Assembly: GCA_020442635.1 (NCBI GenBank)
Contig: JAGRJR010000016.1
Coordinates: forward strand, 1 to 47,248
Direction of reading: 5' to 3'
Length of the DNA stretch: 47,248 nt
DNA from: Lysobacterales bacterium
Lineage (GTDB): Bacteria > Pseudomonadota > Gammaproteobacteria > Xanthomonadales > Marinicellaceae
Numbering within the stretch: the stretch's first letter is position 1; the number at the start of each line of letters is the position of its first letter. Shown here in pieces: positions 10,101-16,412 of the stretch. A program made the translations under genes and the position numbers. Under the pieces are notes generated by a model. The model had not been told where the DNA came from. It saw only the letters and a list, made by a program, of their open reading frames with translations, and did not search any database.

Positions 10101-11701
10101 AAGTCAATCATGAAATCGCAGCCACCAGAAACTCGACACCTTACGTAGGTTTGATTTCACCGCCACCGCATCATGACATATACTCCATCGAAGACCTGTC
10201 ACAACTGATTTACGATTTGAAAGCAGCCAATCGCAGTGCCCGAATCAATGTCAAATTGGTTTCTCAAGTAGGTGTTGGCACTGTTGCTGCAGGCGTCGCC
10301 AAAGCCAAAGCTGATGTCATTTTGATTTCTGGGGCCGATGGGGGCACCGGTGCAGCACCATTGACCTCACTCAAACACACAGGATTGGCCTGGGAGTTGG
10401 GTCTGGCAGAAGCACAACAAACATTGGTGGCCAATGATCTAAGAAACCGGGTGCGATTGGAATGTGATGGCCAACTGAAAACTGGCCGAGATGTAGCTAT
10501 AGCGTGTTTATTAGGCGCAGAAGAATTTGGTTTTGCCACAGCACCACTGGTCGCTTCCGGTTGTGTCATGATGCGTGCGTGCCACTTAAACACCTGTCCT
10601 GTGGGAATTGCCACACAAAATCCGGTACTGCGCAAAAAATTCAAAGGCAAACCCGAGCATGTGGTTAACTTCATGTATTTTGTGGCAGAAGAGTTAAGAG
10701 CCATCATGGCTTCATTGGGTTTTCGCACCGTCAATGAAATGGTGGGTCAAGTACAAAAACTCAATCGCAATAAACTCAGAAACAACAGCAAAACCCTCGG
10801 ACTGGATTTGTCTCCCATCCTTTATCAAGCCAAAGCCAACAAAGGCCATAAATTATACGGCTGTGAAGAACAGCAACATGAACTTGAGAAGTCCATAGAC
10901 TTCAATATCATAGAACAGGCACACATGGCCTTGTTCCGTAAAGAGAAGACCACCCTGGATTATGTGGTTCAAAACACAGATCGGGCTGTAGGCGCCATTC
11001 TAAGTAATGAAATATCCAAACATCATGGCGCTGCTGGTTTACCTGAGGATACACTGACATTGAATTTTAAAGGTTCAGCGGGGCAAAGCTTTGCTGCTTT
11101 TGCCACACATGGCGTGACATTCAAAGTTTCTGGTAATACCAATGACTATCTGGCGAAAGGCTTGTGTGGTGCTAAAGTCATCATAAAAGTGCCTGAAAAT
11201 GCTCAAATAATACCGCATGAGAACATCATCACAGGTAACGTGACCCTATATGGAGCCACATCTGGTTCTGTATATATCAATGGCATGGCAGGTGAGCGGT
11301 TTGCCGTTCGCAACTCAGGCGCACAAGCTGTGGTTGAAGGCATTGGCGATCATGGCTGTGAGTATATGACCGGTGGCACTGTAGTGGTCTTAGGTCAAGT
11401 GGGAAGAAATTTTGCTGCAGGCATGTCAGGTGGTATGGCCTTTGTTTATGACCCAACAAAAGTATTGGACAAATTATGCGCAGATGAGGCCTTGAATTTA
11501 ACCGAAGTTATGGATGAATACGCCGGTCAATTAAGATATCTGGTAGAAAACCACGCCAACTACACCAACAGTCAATTGGCCCGTAGCATCCTCAATGATT
11601 GGACCAATCAACTGGCTCATTTCGTGCAAGTGATTCCTGAAGAGTATCGTCTGGCATTGTTGCGCCTGGAACAAGAGCGACAATTACAGGAGGTTGGCTG
11701 A
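7169..11701 (+). CDS. gltB: Glutamate synthase (NADPH) large subunit
   Basis: Alpha subunit of bacterial GOGAT, which makes two glutamates from glutamine and 2-oxoglutarate. The 1510 residues are the full family length. The N-terminal nucleophile Cys24 of the class II amidotransferase domain lies in DACGAGF and would be exposed by removal of a 23-residue propeptide. The central and FMN-binding synthase domains follow (GGEGGEKEQRFF, PGEGGQLPGSKV, SGADGGTGAAPL). The 3Fe-4S ligands are Cys1132, Cys1138 and Cys1143. A glycine-rich beta-helix ends the protein (YMTGGTVVVLGQVGRNFAAGMSGG). The ribosome binding site GGAGTGAGG is strong. The TGA overlaps the gltD ATG. Confidence 0.98.
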   Translation: MKHQIDKELKERGLYLSEFEHDACGAGFICSLKGEKSHDIINKALVILEKLEHRGAVSADGKTGDGAGILIDIPHQYFLEVCSFELPDPGRYAVANVFLPQKNNQCDYVKRIFTEQLNKQALSVLGWRKVPLDRSVLGEIAAENEPYIEQLFVAPDKNTSNNALNDFDFRRKLFAARKITEHLVRKSGLSESDLFYVPSLCNKTIIFKGLLMPQDIKFYYQDLLNPLVVTRLALVHQRFSTNTFPTWDLAQPFRYICHNGEINTIKGNIRRMMSREELMVCDWFGDDLKAILPVVLPNKSDSASLDMVVELLLISGRSLPEVMMLLIPEAWEKNAHMDDGKKAFYEYNSCLMEPWDGPASIPFTDGNYIGAVLDRNGLRPSRYTVTKDGYVVMSSETGVVDIAPENVVQHGRLEPGKMFLVHMGEGRIVNDEEIKQRITQKLPYQQWLNSHLKHLKDIPDSGVDQFDEQITAAQRKRLFRYTQEDIELIIQPMAQHAKEPIGSMGSDTPLAILSEKSQLLYNYFTQLFAQVTNPPLDGIREGMVTDISLTLGADQNIFARLPEHCRKLKIANPVISKRDLHKIRTYKDAGFKTKTVPILYEAIRGLNGLELALEQMVQVAADAIDEGHSIILLSDRNTDQQLAPIPALLACSYLNNGLHALHKRSKCSVIIESAEPREIHHFAMLFAYGASAINPYFVNDIIAELIDANELENISYREAVKNYNTAVGKGILKVMNKIGISTLNSYRGSQIFECVGLNKKTTQRYFPGTPTRLEGIGLYEIEKNINQVHQNSFKRVQHNDLIEPGGEYRWRRHGEKHQFNPETVARLQKAVRSNNHSDYKQYAELINEQNRALMTIRGMLEFTELDPIPLSEVEPWTEIVKRFKTGAMSYGSISEEAHENLAIAMNRIGGKSNSGEGGEKEQRFFHNPNGEWRNSAIKQVASGRFGVTSNYLTHASEIQIKMAQGAKPGEGGQLPGSKVNHEIAATRNSTPYVGLISPPPHHDIYSIEDLSQLIYDLKAANRSARINVKLVSQVGVGTVAAGVAKAKADVILISGADGGTGAAPLTSLKHTGLAWELGLAEAQQTLVANDLRNRVRLECDGQLKTGRDVAIACLLGAEEFGFATAPLVASGCVMMRACHLNTCPVGIATQNPVLRKKFKGKPEHVVNFMYFVAEELRAIMASLGFRTVNEMVGQVQKLNRNKLRNNSKTLGLDLSPILYQAKANKGHKLYGCEEQQHELEKSIDFNIIEQAHMALFRKEKTTLDYVVQNTDRAVGAILSNEISKHHGAAGLPEDTLTLNFKGSAGQSFAAFATHGVTFKVSGNTNDYLAKGLCGAKVIIKVPENAQIIPHENIITGNVTLYGATSGSVYINGMAGERFAVRNSGAQAVVEGIGDHGCEYMTGGTVVVLGQVGRNFAAGMSGGMAFVYDPTKVLDKLCADEALNLTEVMDEYAGQLRYLVENHANYTNSQLARSILNDWTNQLAHFVQVIPEEYRLALLRLEQERQLQEVG

Positions 11702-13164
11702 TGGGTAAAACAACTGGATTTTTAGATTATGGTCGTAAAGTTGAAAACTATAAAGAGGTTAAACAACGAACAAAAGATTACCATGAATTTACACTGCCTC
11801 TGAATGATAAAGAACTGAACCATCAGGCTGCCAGATGTATGAATTGTGGCATTCCATTTTGTCACAGTGGCTGCCCGTTGGGTAATTTGATTCCAGACTT
11901 CAATGACGCGGTTTACAAAGAACAATGGCAGAAAGCCAGTGACTTATTACACCAAACCAACAACTTTCCAGAGTTTACTGGCAGGCTATGCCCCGCACCT
12001 TGTGAAGAAGCTTGTGTGCTAAACATTGATAATCAACCTGTCACCATAGAAAACATTGAAAAGAACATTGCAGAGAAAGCTTTTGAGAATCAATGGCTTA
12101 AAGAAGACATTAACATCCTCAGAACTGGTAAAAAAGTCGCCATCATAGGTTCTGGACCAGCAGGTCTGGCGGCTGCTGAACAGTTAAACAGAGCCGGTCA
12201 TACGGTCGTTGTGTTTGAAAAAGATCAAAAACCAGGTGGCTTGCTTCGATATGGCATTCCTGATTTTAAACTTGAAAAGCACATCATTGATCGACGACTG
12301 AAACTGATGCAGCAAGCCGGCATTGAATTCAGAACAGGTTGTGAGATAGGTAAGGACATAACGATTGATGAATTAAAGGGTTTGTATGATGCCATTGCTG
12401 TTTGTGTAGGTGCCAATGACAGAAGAGCATTGCCCATTGAAGGCGCTGAATTTAAGGGCGTCATTCAAGCGATGGACTTTTTAAGTCATAACAATCGGGT
12501 GGTGACAGGTTCAGAGCCACTGTCTGAAGAACTGTCCGCCAAAGGCAAACAGGTGATTGTGATTGGTGGTGGTGATACAGGATCAGATTGTATTGGCACC
12601 TCTATCAGACAGGGCGCCAAGTCTGTTTTAAACTTTGAAATCATGCCAAAACCAACCGCTTCCAGGCCCGAAAATCAGCCCTGGCCTTATTGGCCCATGC
12701 GATTACGCACCAGTAGCTCGCATCAGGAAGGTGCTGAGCGACAATGGAGTATTGCCACCAAAGCTTTCGTCGGCAACGAGTGTGGCAAGTTAGTTGGGTT
12801 AAAGACTGTAAAAGTAAGCTGGTCAGTTGAAAATGGTCGCATGCAATTGCATGAAATACCAGACAGCGAACAGTATTGGCCTTGTGAAAGGGTTTATCTA
12901 GCCATGGGTTTTACAGGTACCAAAGCCAGTACCGCTGAAATGTTGGACTTATCATTGAATCAACGACAATTACTGAACGCCACAGAGAATAATTATCAGG
13001 TCAACAATAGGGGTGTTTTTGCTGCAGGAGACTGTAGAAGAGGGCAGTCACTCATTGTTTGGGCCATTTCCGAAGGCCGTGAAATGGCTTACCATATCGA
13101 CAAATACCTGATGGGCTCATCCAACTTGCCCCAAAAGGGAAGTGGAGATTTGTCCAAAGCTTGA
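11701..13164 (+). CDS. gltD: Glutamate synthase (NADPH) small subunit
   Basis: Beta subunit of GOGAT; it passes electrons from NADPH through FAD and 4Fe-4S clusters to GltB. The protein has 487 residues. N-terminal cysteines are CMNCGIPFCHSGCP and CPAPCEEAC; the FAD motif is GSGPAGLAAAEQL and the NADPH motif GGGDTGSDC. The C-terminal [20 protein letters not shown] closes the FAD site. The gene is intact. Its last 135 bases (13030-13164) are duplicated downstream at 14105-14239, and its last 87 bases (13078-13164) again at 16224-16310. No hairpin terminator follows the stop. Confidence 0.98.
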   Translation: MGKTTGFLDYGRKVENYKEVKQRTKDYHEFTLPLNDKELNHQAARCMNCGIPFCHSGCPLGNLIPDFNDAVYKEQWQKASDLLHQTNNFPEFTGRLCPAPCEEACVLNIDNQPVTIENIEKNIAEKAFENQWLKEDINILRTGKKVAIIGSGPAGLAAAEQLNRAGHTVVVFEKDQKPGGLLRYGIPDFKLEKHIIDRRLKLMQQAGIEFRTGCEIGKDITIDELKGLYDAIAVCVGANDRRALPIEGAEFKGVIQAMDFLSHNNRVVTGSEPLSEELSAKGKQVIVIGGGDTGSDCIGTSIRQGAKSVLNFEIMPKPTASRPENQPWPYWPMRLRTSSSHQEGAERQWSIATKAFVGNECGKLVGLKTVKVSWSVENGRMQLHEIPDSEQYWPCERVYLAMGFTGTKASTAEMLDLSLNQRQLLNATENNYQVNNRGVFAAGDCRRGQSLIVWAISEGREMAYHIDKYLMGSSNLPQKGSGDLSKA

Positions 13165-13271
13165 AGCATTATTTTAAATACTGTAAAAAATAGTGAAATT
13201 AACGTGGTTCAAGCTATTTTTGCCACTTTTTATAAACAGATATTTTAAAATGACGGTTTTAAACGGTTGAA

Positions 13272-13724
13272 TTGAGCTTGAACACTTCTGCAGAAACAGC
13301 TCCTGGTGTGGGCCCCAAAGATCGAGTGGTGTTGTTTGATGGTGTTTGCAAGCTATGCTCCGCTTGGGCCAATTTTTTGATTCGTTTCGACCATAAACGT
13401 CGTTTTAAATTGGCCACGGTTCAATCTCCTGAGGGACAAGCAATTCTAGCCTGGCATGGCTTTCCAACTGATGAGTACAAGACCATGTTGCTGGTAGAAG
13501 GGCCAAAAATATACACCAAGTCTGCAGCTTTTTTCAGAGTCATGTTTAGACTGCCTTTTCCCTGGCCTTTGGCTTGTGTTGGCTGGCTAATACCATTTTT
13601 TATCCGAGATTGGCTATATGATCGAATTGCGCTCAATCGTTATTCGCTTTTTGGTTGCAATGACTCATGTATGATTCCAAACCCGGATCATGAGTCAAGG
13701 TTCTTGAAACAGCATGTTGAATAA
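13272..13724 (+). CDS. DCC-family (DUF393) thiol-disulfide oxidoreductase-like protein
   Basis: A 150-residue protein with the DUF393 signature DGVCKLCSAW near residue 25, a Cys-x-x-Cys in a thioredoxin-like setting. The later GWLIPFFIRDWLYDRIALNRY segment is also typical. Members are predicted redox proteins, often paired with DoxX-type membrane proteins, as here. The start is unsure: TTG 13272 opens the frame, with TTG 13278 and GTG 13306 as alternatives and no clear ribosome binding site. The 107-base AT-rich gap after gltD could hold a promoter. It overlaps the DoxX gene by 11 bases. Both belong to the accessory module bounded by gltD-end repeats. Confidence 0.8.
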   Translation: MSLNTSAETAPGVGPKDRVVLFDGVCKLCSAWANFLIRFDHKRRFKLATVQSPEGQAILAWHGFPTDEYKTMLLVEGPKIYTKSAAFFRVMFRLPFPWPLACVGWLIPFFIRDWLYDRIALNRYSLFGCNDSCMIPNPDHESRFLKQHVE

Positions 13725-14106
13725 AATTTCTACATACCGTATTTGTCGTTTTTCTGTGGCCTTTGTATGGCTTTACCATGGAATCGTACCGAAATTGCTT
13801 GGGCCGCATGCTGACGAACTAACGATGAATAAATCGCTTGGTTTGTCTGATGAAAGCGCAATGCAACTAGCGATGATAGCCGGTGTCGCAGAAGTCATAT
13901 TCGGTGTTATTGTGTTGGTTTTTTGGCACCAGCGGTGGCCACTAGTAATAACCATCCTTGCCATGATTGGTTTGCTTGCATTTACTGTGGTTTTTGTTCC
14001 AAATTTACTGGCTGGTGCATTTAATCCAGTTACAACAAACCTAACCGTGCTTGCGCTTGCTGTCATAGCACTCAAACAACCTGAAGTTTCAAAACCGTGG
14101 AATTGA
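13714..14106 (+). CDS. DoxX-like small membrane protein
   Basis: A 130-residue protein with about four membrane spans and the sequence style of the DoxX-like family ([20 protein letters not shown] near the N-terminus; [36 protein letters not shown] near the C-terminus). These proteins are inner-membrane and linked loosely to redox or sulfur metabolism. The start overlaps the DUF393 gene, so the two are coupled. Its TGA at 14104-14106 falls on the first bases of the duplicated gltD end, so the module boundary coincides with the end of this gene. Confidence 0.75.
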   Translation: MLNKISTYRICRFSVAFVWLYHGIVPKLLGPHADELTMNKSLGLSDESAMQLAMIAGVAEVIFGVIVLVFWHQRWPLVITILAMIGLLAFTVVFVPNLLAGAFNPVTTNLTVLALAVIALKQPEVSKPWN

Positions 14107-14239
14107 TTGTAGAAGAGGACAGTCGCTCATTGTTTGGGCCATCTCTGAAGGTCGTGAAATGGCTTACCATATTGACGAATATCTGACAGGGTCTTCCGAC
14201 TTGTTACAAAAGGGAAATGGAGATTTGTCCAAGCCATAA
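14105..14239 (+). pseudogene. Duplicated 3' end of gltD (copy 2)
   Basis: An ungapped copy of the last 45 codons of gltD (13030-13164), offset 1075 bases, in frame and ending at its own TAA. By hand I count 22 differences in 135 bases, about 84% identity. The first 24 codons encode exactly the same residues ([14 protein letters not shown] onward) with eight silent changes; amino-acid changes cluster in the last 20 codons, ending SKP where gltD has SKA. There is no start codon or N-terminal part, so it is a fragment. The left edge is sharp at the DoxX stop codon. Confidence 0.93.
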
Positions 14240-14304
14240 ACATTATTAATGTTTACTTCCATTGGCTCAACTCACTTAAGTTACTGTTAAACAGTTGCTT
14301 AAGT
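14238..14304. repeat. Two hairpins at the gltD copy / merR junction
   Basis: AAACATTA-T-TAATGTTT (14238-14254) is a perfect palindrome that starts in the stop codon of the gltD copy. A larger hairpin follows: ACTTAAG (14274-14280) with ACTGT (14283-14287) pairs with ACAGT (14291-14295) and CTTAAGT (14298-14304), with a TAA loop. The second overlaps the merR stop codon and may end merR transcription, but no T-run follows on the minus strand. It shares the ACTTAAGT core with the MerR operator upstream of the same gene. Confidence 0.5.
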
Positions 14305-14652
14305 TTGTGCTTTTTTGAGTGCGTTAATTTGCGCCTTGATATCTTTTTTACGTTGTCGGGCTTCGGCAATCAGAGCATTAATACTACTCATTTTCTTTTG
14401 CAACAGTTCTATAGCTACTTCACATGCCACTGGATGATCTTTGTCCTTTGGTTCAACTTTAGCAATTTCATTGAGCGTGAATCCTAAATGTTGTGCTTGT
14501 TGTATGAATTTAAGACGCTCAATCAAAGCTGGTTCATAGTCACGATAGCCATTAATATCTCTTGATGCCTGCCCAATGATTCCTTTTTTTTCATAGAAGC
14601 GAATTTTTGATGTAGTAACACCGGCTTTTTTAGCAATTTCACCAATTTTCAT
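14299..14652 (-). CDS. MerR-family transcriptional regulator
   Basis: A DNA-binding activator/repressor of about 117 residues. The N-terminal winged helix-turn-helix KIGEIAKKAGVTTSKIRFYEKKG is classic MerR, followed by NGYRDYEP and the long dimerisation helix. One Cys lies in HPVACEVAIELLQKK, near the position of the sensing Cys in several metal or thiol members, so the signal may be a metal or an electrophile; this is inference. ATG at 14652 is preferred to GTG at 14661 because the GTG falls on the divergent promoter. It is transcribed away from the flavin oxidoreductase gene, its likely target. Confidence 0.88.
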   Translation of the reverse strand: MKIGEIAKKAGVTTSKIRFYEKKGIIGQASRDINGYRDYEPALIERLKFIQQAQHLGFTLNEIAKVEPKDKDHPVACEVAIELLQKKMSSINALIAEARQRKKDIKAQINALKKAQT

Positions 14653-14661
14653 TTTTTTCAC

Positions 14662-14693
14662 TTGACCTTAAACTTAAGTTTAAGCTTTATAGT
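14662..14693 (+). promoter_or_regulatory. MerR-type promoter with perfect 18-bp operator
   Basis: TTGACC (-35, 14662-14667) and TATAGT (-10, 14688-14693) are separated by 20 bases, the over-long spacing typical of MerR-activated promoters. The spacer is filled by the perfect palindrome CTTAAACTTAAGTTTAAG (14667-14684). The arrangement drives the + strand oxidoreductase at 14722 and lies immediately upstream of merR on the other strand, so autoregulation is likely. Confidence 0.85.
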
Positions 14694-14721
14694 ACGTCAA
14701 AACATTGGTTGAAAACAAAAA

Positions 14722-16041
14722 ATGACGAAAATTAATGACACAAGCATATTGTTTAAACCCTTCATTCTGCCTGGAGGTCAAGTTATTCCTAATCGGATTG
14801 TTAAGGCCTCAATGGAAGAAAATATGGCGGATAATAATCATTTACCTGGAACAAAATTAATTAATCTTTATAAAACATGGGCAACTGGAGGATCAGGACT
14901 GTTGTTAACCGGAAATGTTATGGTTGCTGATGATGCGGTTACGGGCCCTGGTGGTATTGTGCTTGATGTGAAGCAACCCTTAGAGCCCTTCAAACGTTGG
15001 GCAAAAGCAGGAAAAATAGCGGGTGGTAAAATTTGGATGCAAATCAATCATCCTGGTCGCCAAGTGTATATCAAAACCAATCCCAAGGCCATCGCACCAT
15101 CTGCTGTGCCTATAGAGATGGGAACGTATTCCAAGTTGTTCACTCAACCGCGCGCCATGACGGAAAATGATATCGCAAAAGTTATCAATCAGTTTGTTGT
15201 TACTGCAGAATTGGCTGAACAGGCTGGTTTTGATGGTGTTGAAATACATGCTGCACATGGCTATCTTTTAAGCCAATTTCTATCACCGCTCACCAATCTT
15301 CGCGAAGACCAGTGGGGAGGTTCATTAGAAAATCGTGCCAGAATATTAATCGAAATAATTAAAAACATCAGAATGCGCGTATCACCAAAATTTGGAGTGG
15401 GTGTAAAACTTAATTCTGCGGACTTTCAAAAAGGTGGTTTTAATAATCTGGATGCGATTCATGTTGTCAAAATGCTGGGGCAACTACCTGTTGATTTGGT
15501 GGAAATTTCTGGTGGTTCATACGAAAGTCCTGCCATGCAGGGTGCACCTAAAAAAGGAGAAAAAAAAAGTACATATATGCGTGAGGCTTATTTTGTAGAT
15601 TTCGCCCGTGAAATACAACGTGCCTCCAACATACCCATTATGGTAACTGGTGGAATAAAACGCCGTGCAACAGCACTCAAAGCCTTGATGTCTGAAGGTG
15701 ATCACAGTGGAGTAGCTTTGGTTGGAATTGCTCGAGCTCTTGCGTATGTTCCAGATTTGGCTAATCGCTGGAAACAAGATGAATGGGTTGTTGTTTTACC
15801 CGAGATTAATTTTAAGAAAAAAGCTTTGAACAGTCTTGCACGAATGGGGGCTGCTAAATATCAATTACGTCGCCTTGGTCGAAAAAAAGTGCCTAAGTTA
15901 AATGTATCACCCATGTGGGCACTTATTTTACAGCAACTGATTACCAAAAAAAGAAACAAACATTATCGTGCCTGGTTAAAAAATCGCCACTCAACTAAAG
16001 TAGTTAAAGAGCCTTATAAAAATCAAAACAAAGCATCATGA
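14722..16041 (+). CDS. Old Yellow Enzyme family NADH:flavin oxidoreductase
   Basis: A 439-residue FMN-dependent ene-reductase-like protein. Visible TIM-barrel signatures are the N-terminal PFILPGGQVIPNRIVKASM, QINHPGRQ, the active-site stretch EIHAAHGYLLSQFLSP followed by NLREDQWGGSLENRAR, and the phosphate-binding VTGGIKRRATA near residue 310. The family reduces activated C=C bonds or related electrophiles; the exact substrate is unknown. A divergent merR and a MerR-type promoter suggest induction by a toxic compound. The stop overlaps a 22-codon stub ORF at 16038 (ATGA), as though a partner gene once followed. Confidence 0.87.
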   Translation: MTKINDTSILFKPFILPGGQVIPNRIVKASMEENMADNNHLPGTKLINLYKTWATGGSGLLLTGNVMVADDAVTGPGGIVLDVKQPLEPFKRWAKAGKIAGGKIWMQINHPGRQVYIKTNPKAIAPSAVPIEMGTYSKLFTQPRAMTENDIAKVINQFVVTAELAEQAGFDGVEIHAAHGYLLSQFLSPLTNLREDQWGGSLENRARILIEIIKNIRMRVSPKFGVGVKLNSADFQKGGFNNLDAIHVVKMLGQLPVDLVEISGGSYESPAMQGAPKKGEKKSTYMREAYFVDFAREIQRASNIPIMVTGGIKRRATALKALMSEGDHSGVALVGIARALAYVPDLANRWKQDEWVVVLPEINFKKKALNSLARMGAAKYQLRRLGRKKVPKLNVSPMWALILQQLITKKRNKHYRAWLKNRHSTKVVKEPYKNQNKAS

Positions 16042-16412
16042 GAACATTAAAATTTTTTATGAGTTTTGCTAAGCCAGCAGTGCTCAGAGGGTTGATATAC
16101 AGTTAAATTTGACTGATAGTCCCTTATCAACTTAAATCAAATCATTGAATTTAAAAAATTAGTACGTTATGGTTTTCGACCGGAGTTTCAAGCTGCTTAT
16201 TACCTAGGTTTATAGCCAAATGTCGTGAAATGGCCCGTCACAAAGACAAATACCTTATGTGTTCATCTGAATTCCCAAAAAAGAGAATTGGTGATCTATC
16301 AAAACCTTGTATTTTATCTTATTATCAACCAGTTCTTATGTCGCTACATTACTTTGGGTTGACAACTTTGTGATTTCAAAAGCATAATGATGCAACCGTT
16401 TTAATCGTCAAT
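16042..16412 (+). other. 371-base non-coding region with gene stubs
   Basis: No intact gene. An ORF from ATG 16038 overlaps the oxidoreductase stop and runs 22 codons to TAA 16104-16106 (begins MRTLKFFMSFAKPAVLRG). A second open stretch, 16120-16215, reads SLINLNQIIEFKKLVRYGF and ends AAYYLGL at TAG 16213-16215, without a start. They may be the two ends of a deleted downstream partner gene; I do not recognise the family. The stop of the second piece lies just left of the third gltD end (16224-16310), echoing the DoxX/gltD-copy junction. The remaining bases to 16412 show nothing clear. Confidence 0.55.
16224..16310 (+). pseudogene. Decayed duplicate of the gltD 3' end (copy 3)
   Basis: In one frame this reads REMARHKDKYLMCSSEFPKK and ends IGDLSKP, clearly the GltD C-terminus ([20 protein letters not shown], ending GDLSKA). 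It aligns without gaps to 13078-13164 at an offset of 3146. I count 24 mismatches in 87 bases, about 72% identity, with 19 of 28 residues shared. The gltD stop TGA is TGT here and the frame runs on to 16373. Homology left of 16224 is doubtful and would need a gap. Confidence 0.85.

Noticed and set aside
10264..10734. Long minus-strand open frame inside gltB (156 codons)
   Set aside because: It lies wholly within the conserved FMN/3Fe-4S part of gltB, has no ribosome binding site and reads like reverse-frame composition; a shadow of the real gene.
13272..14106. DCC/DoxX pair as a toxin-antitoxin or phage defence module
   Set aside because: Both proteins match known redox/membrane families and lack any nuclease, antitoxin or effector motif.
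13165..16412. Classical integrative element
   Set aside because: No integrase, excisionase, replication gene, IS ends or tRNA; the only repeats are gltD ends, so it is described as serial capture and not as an element.
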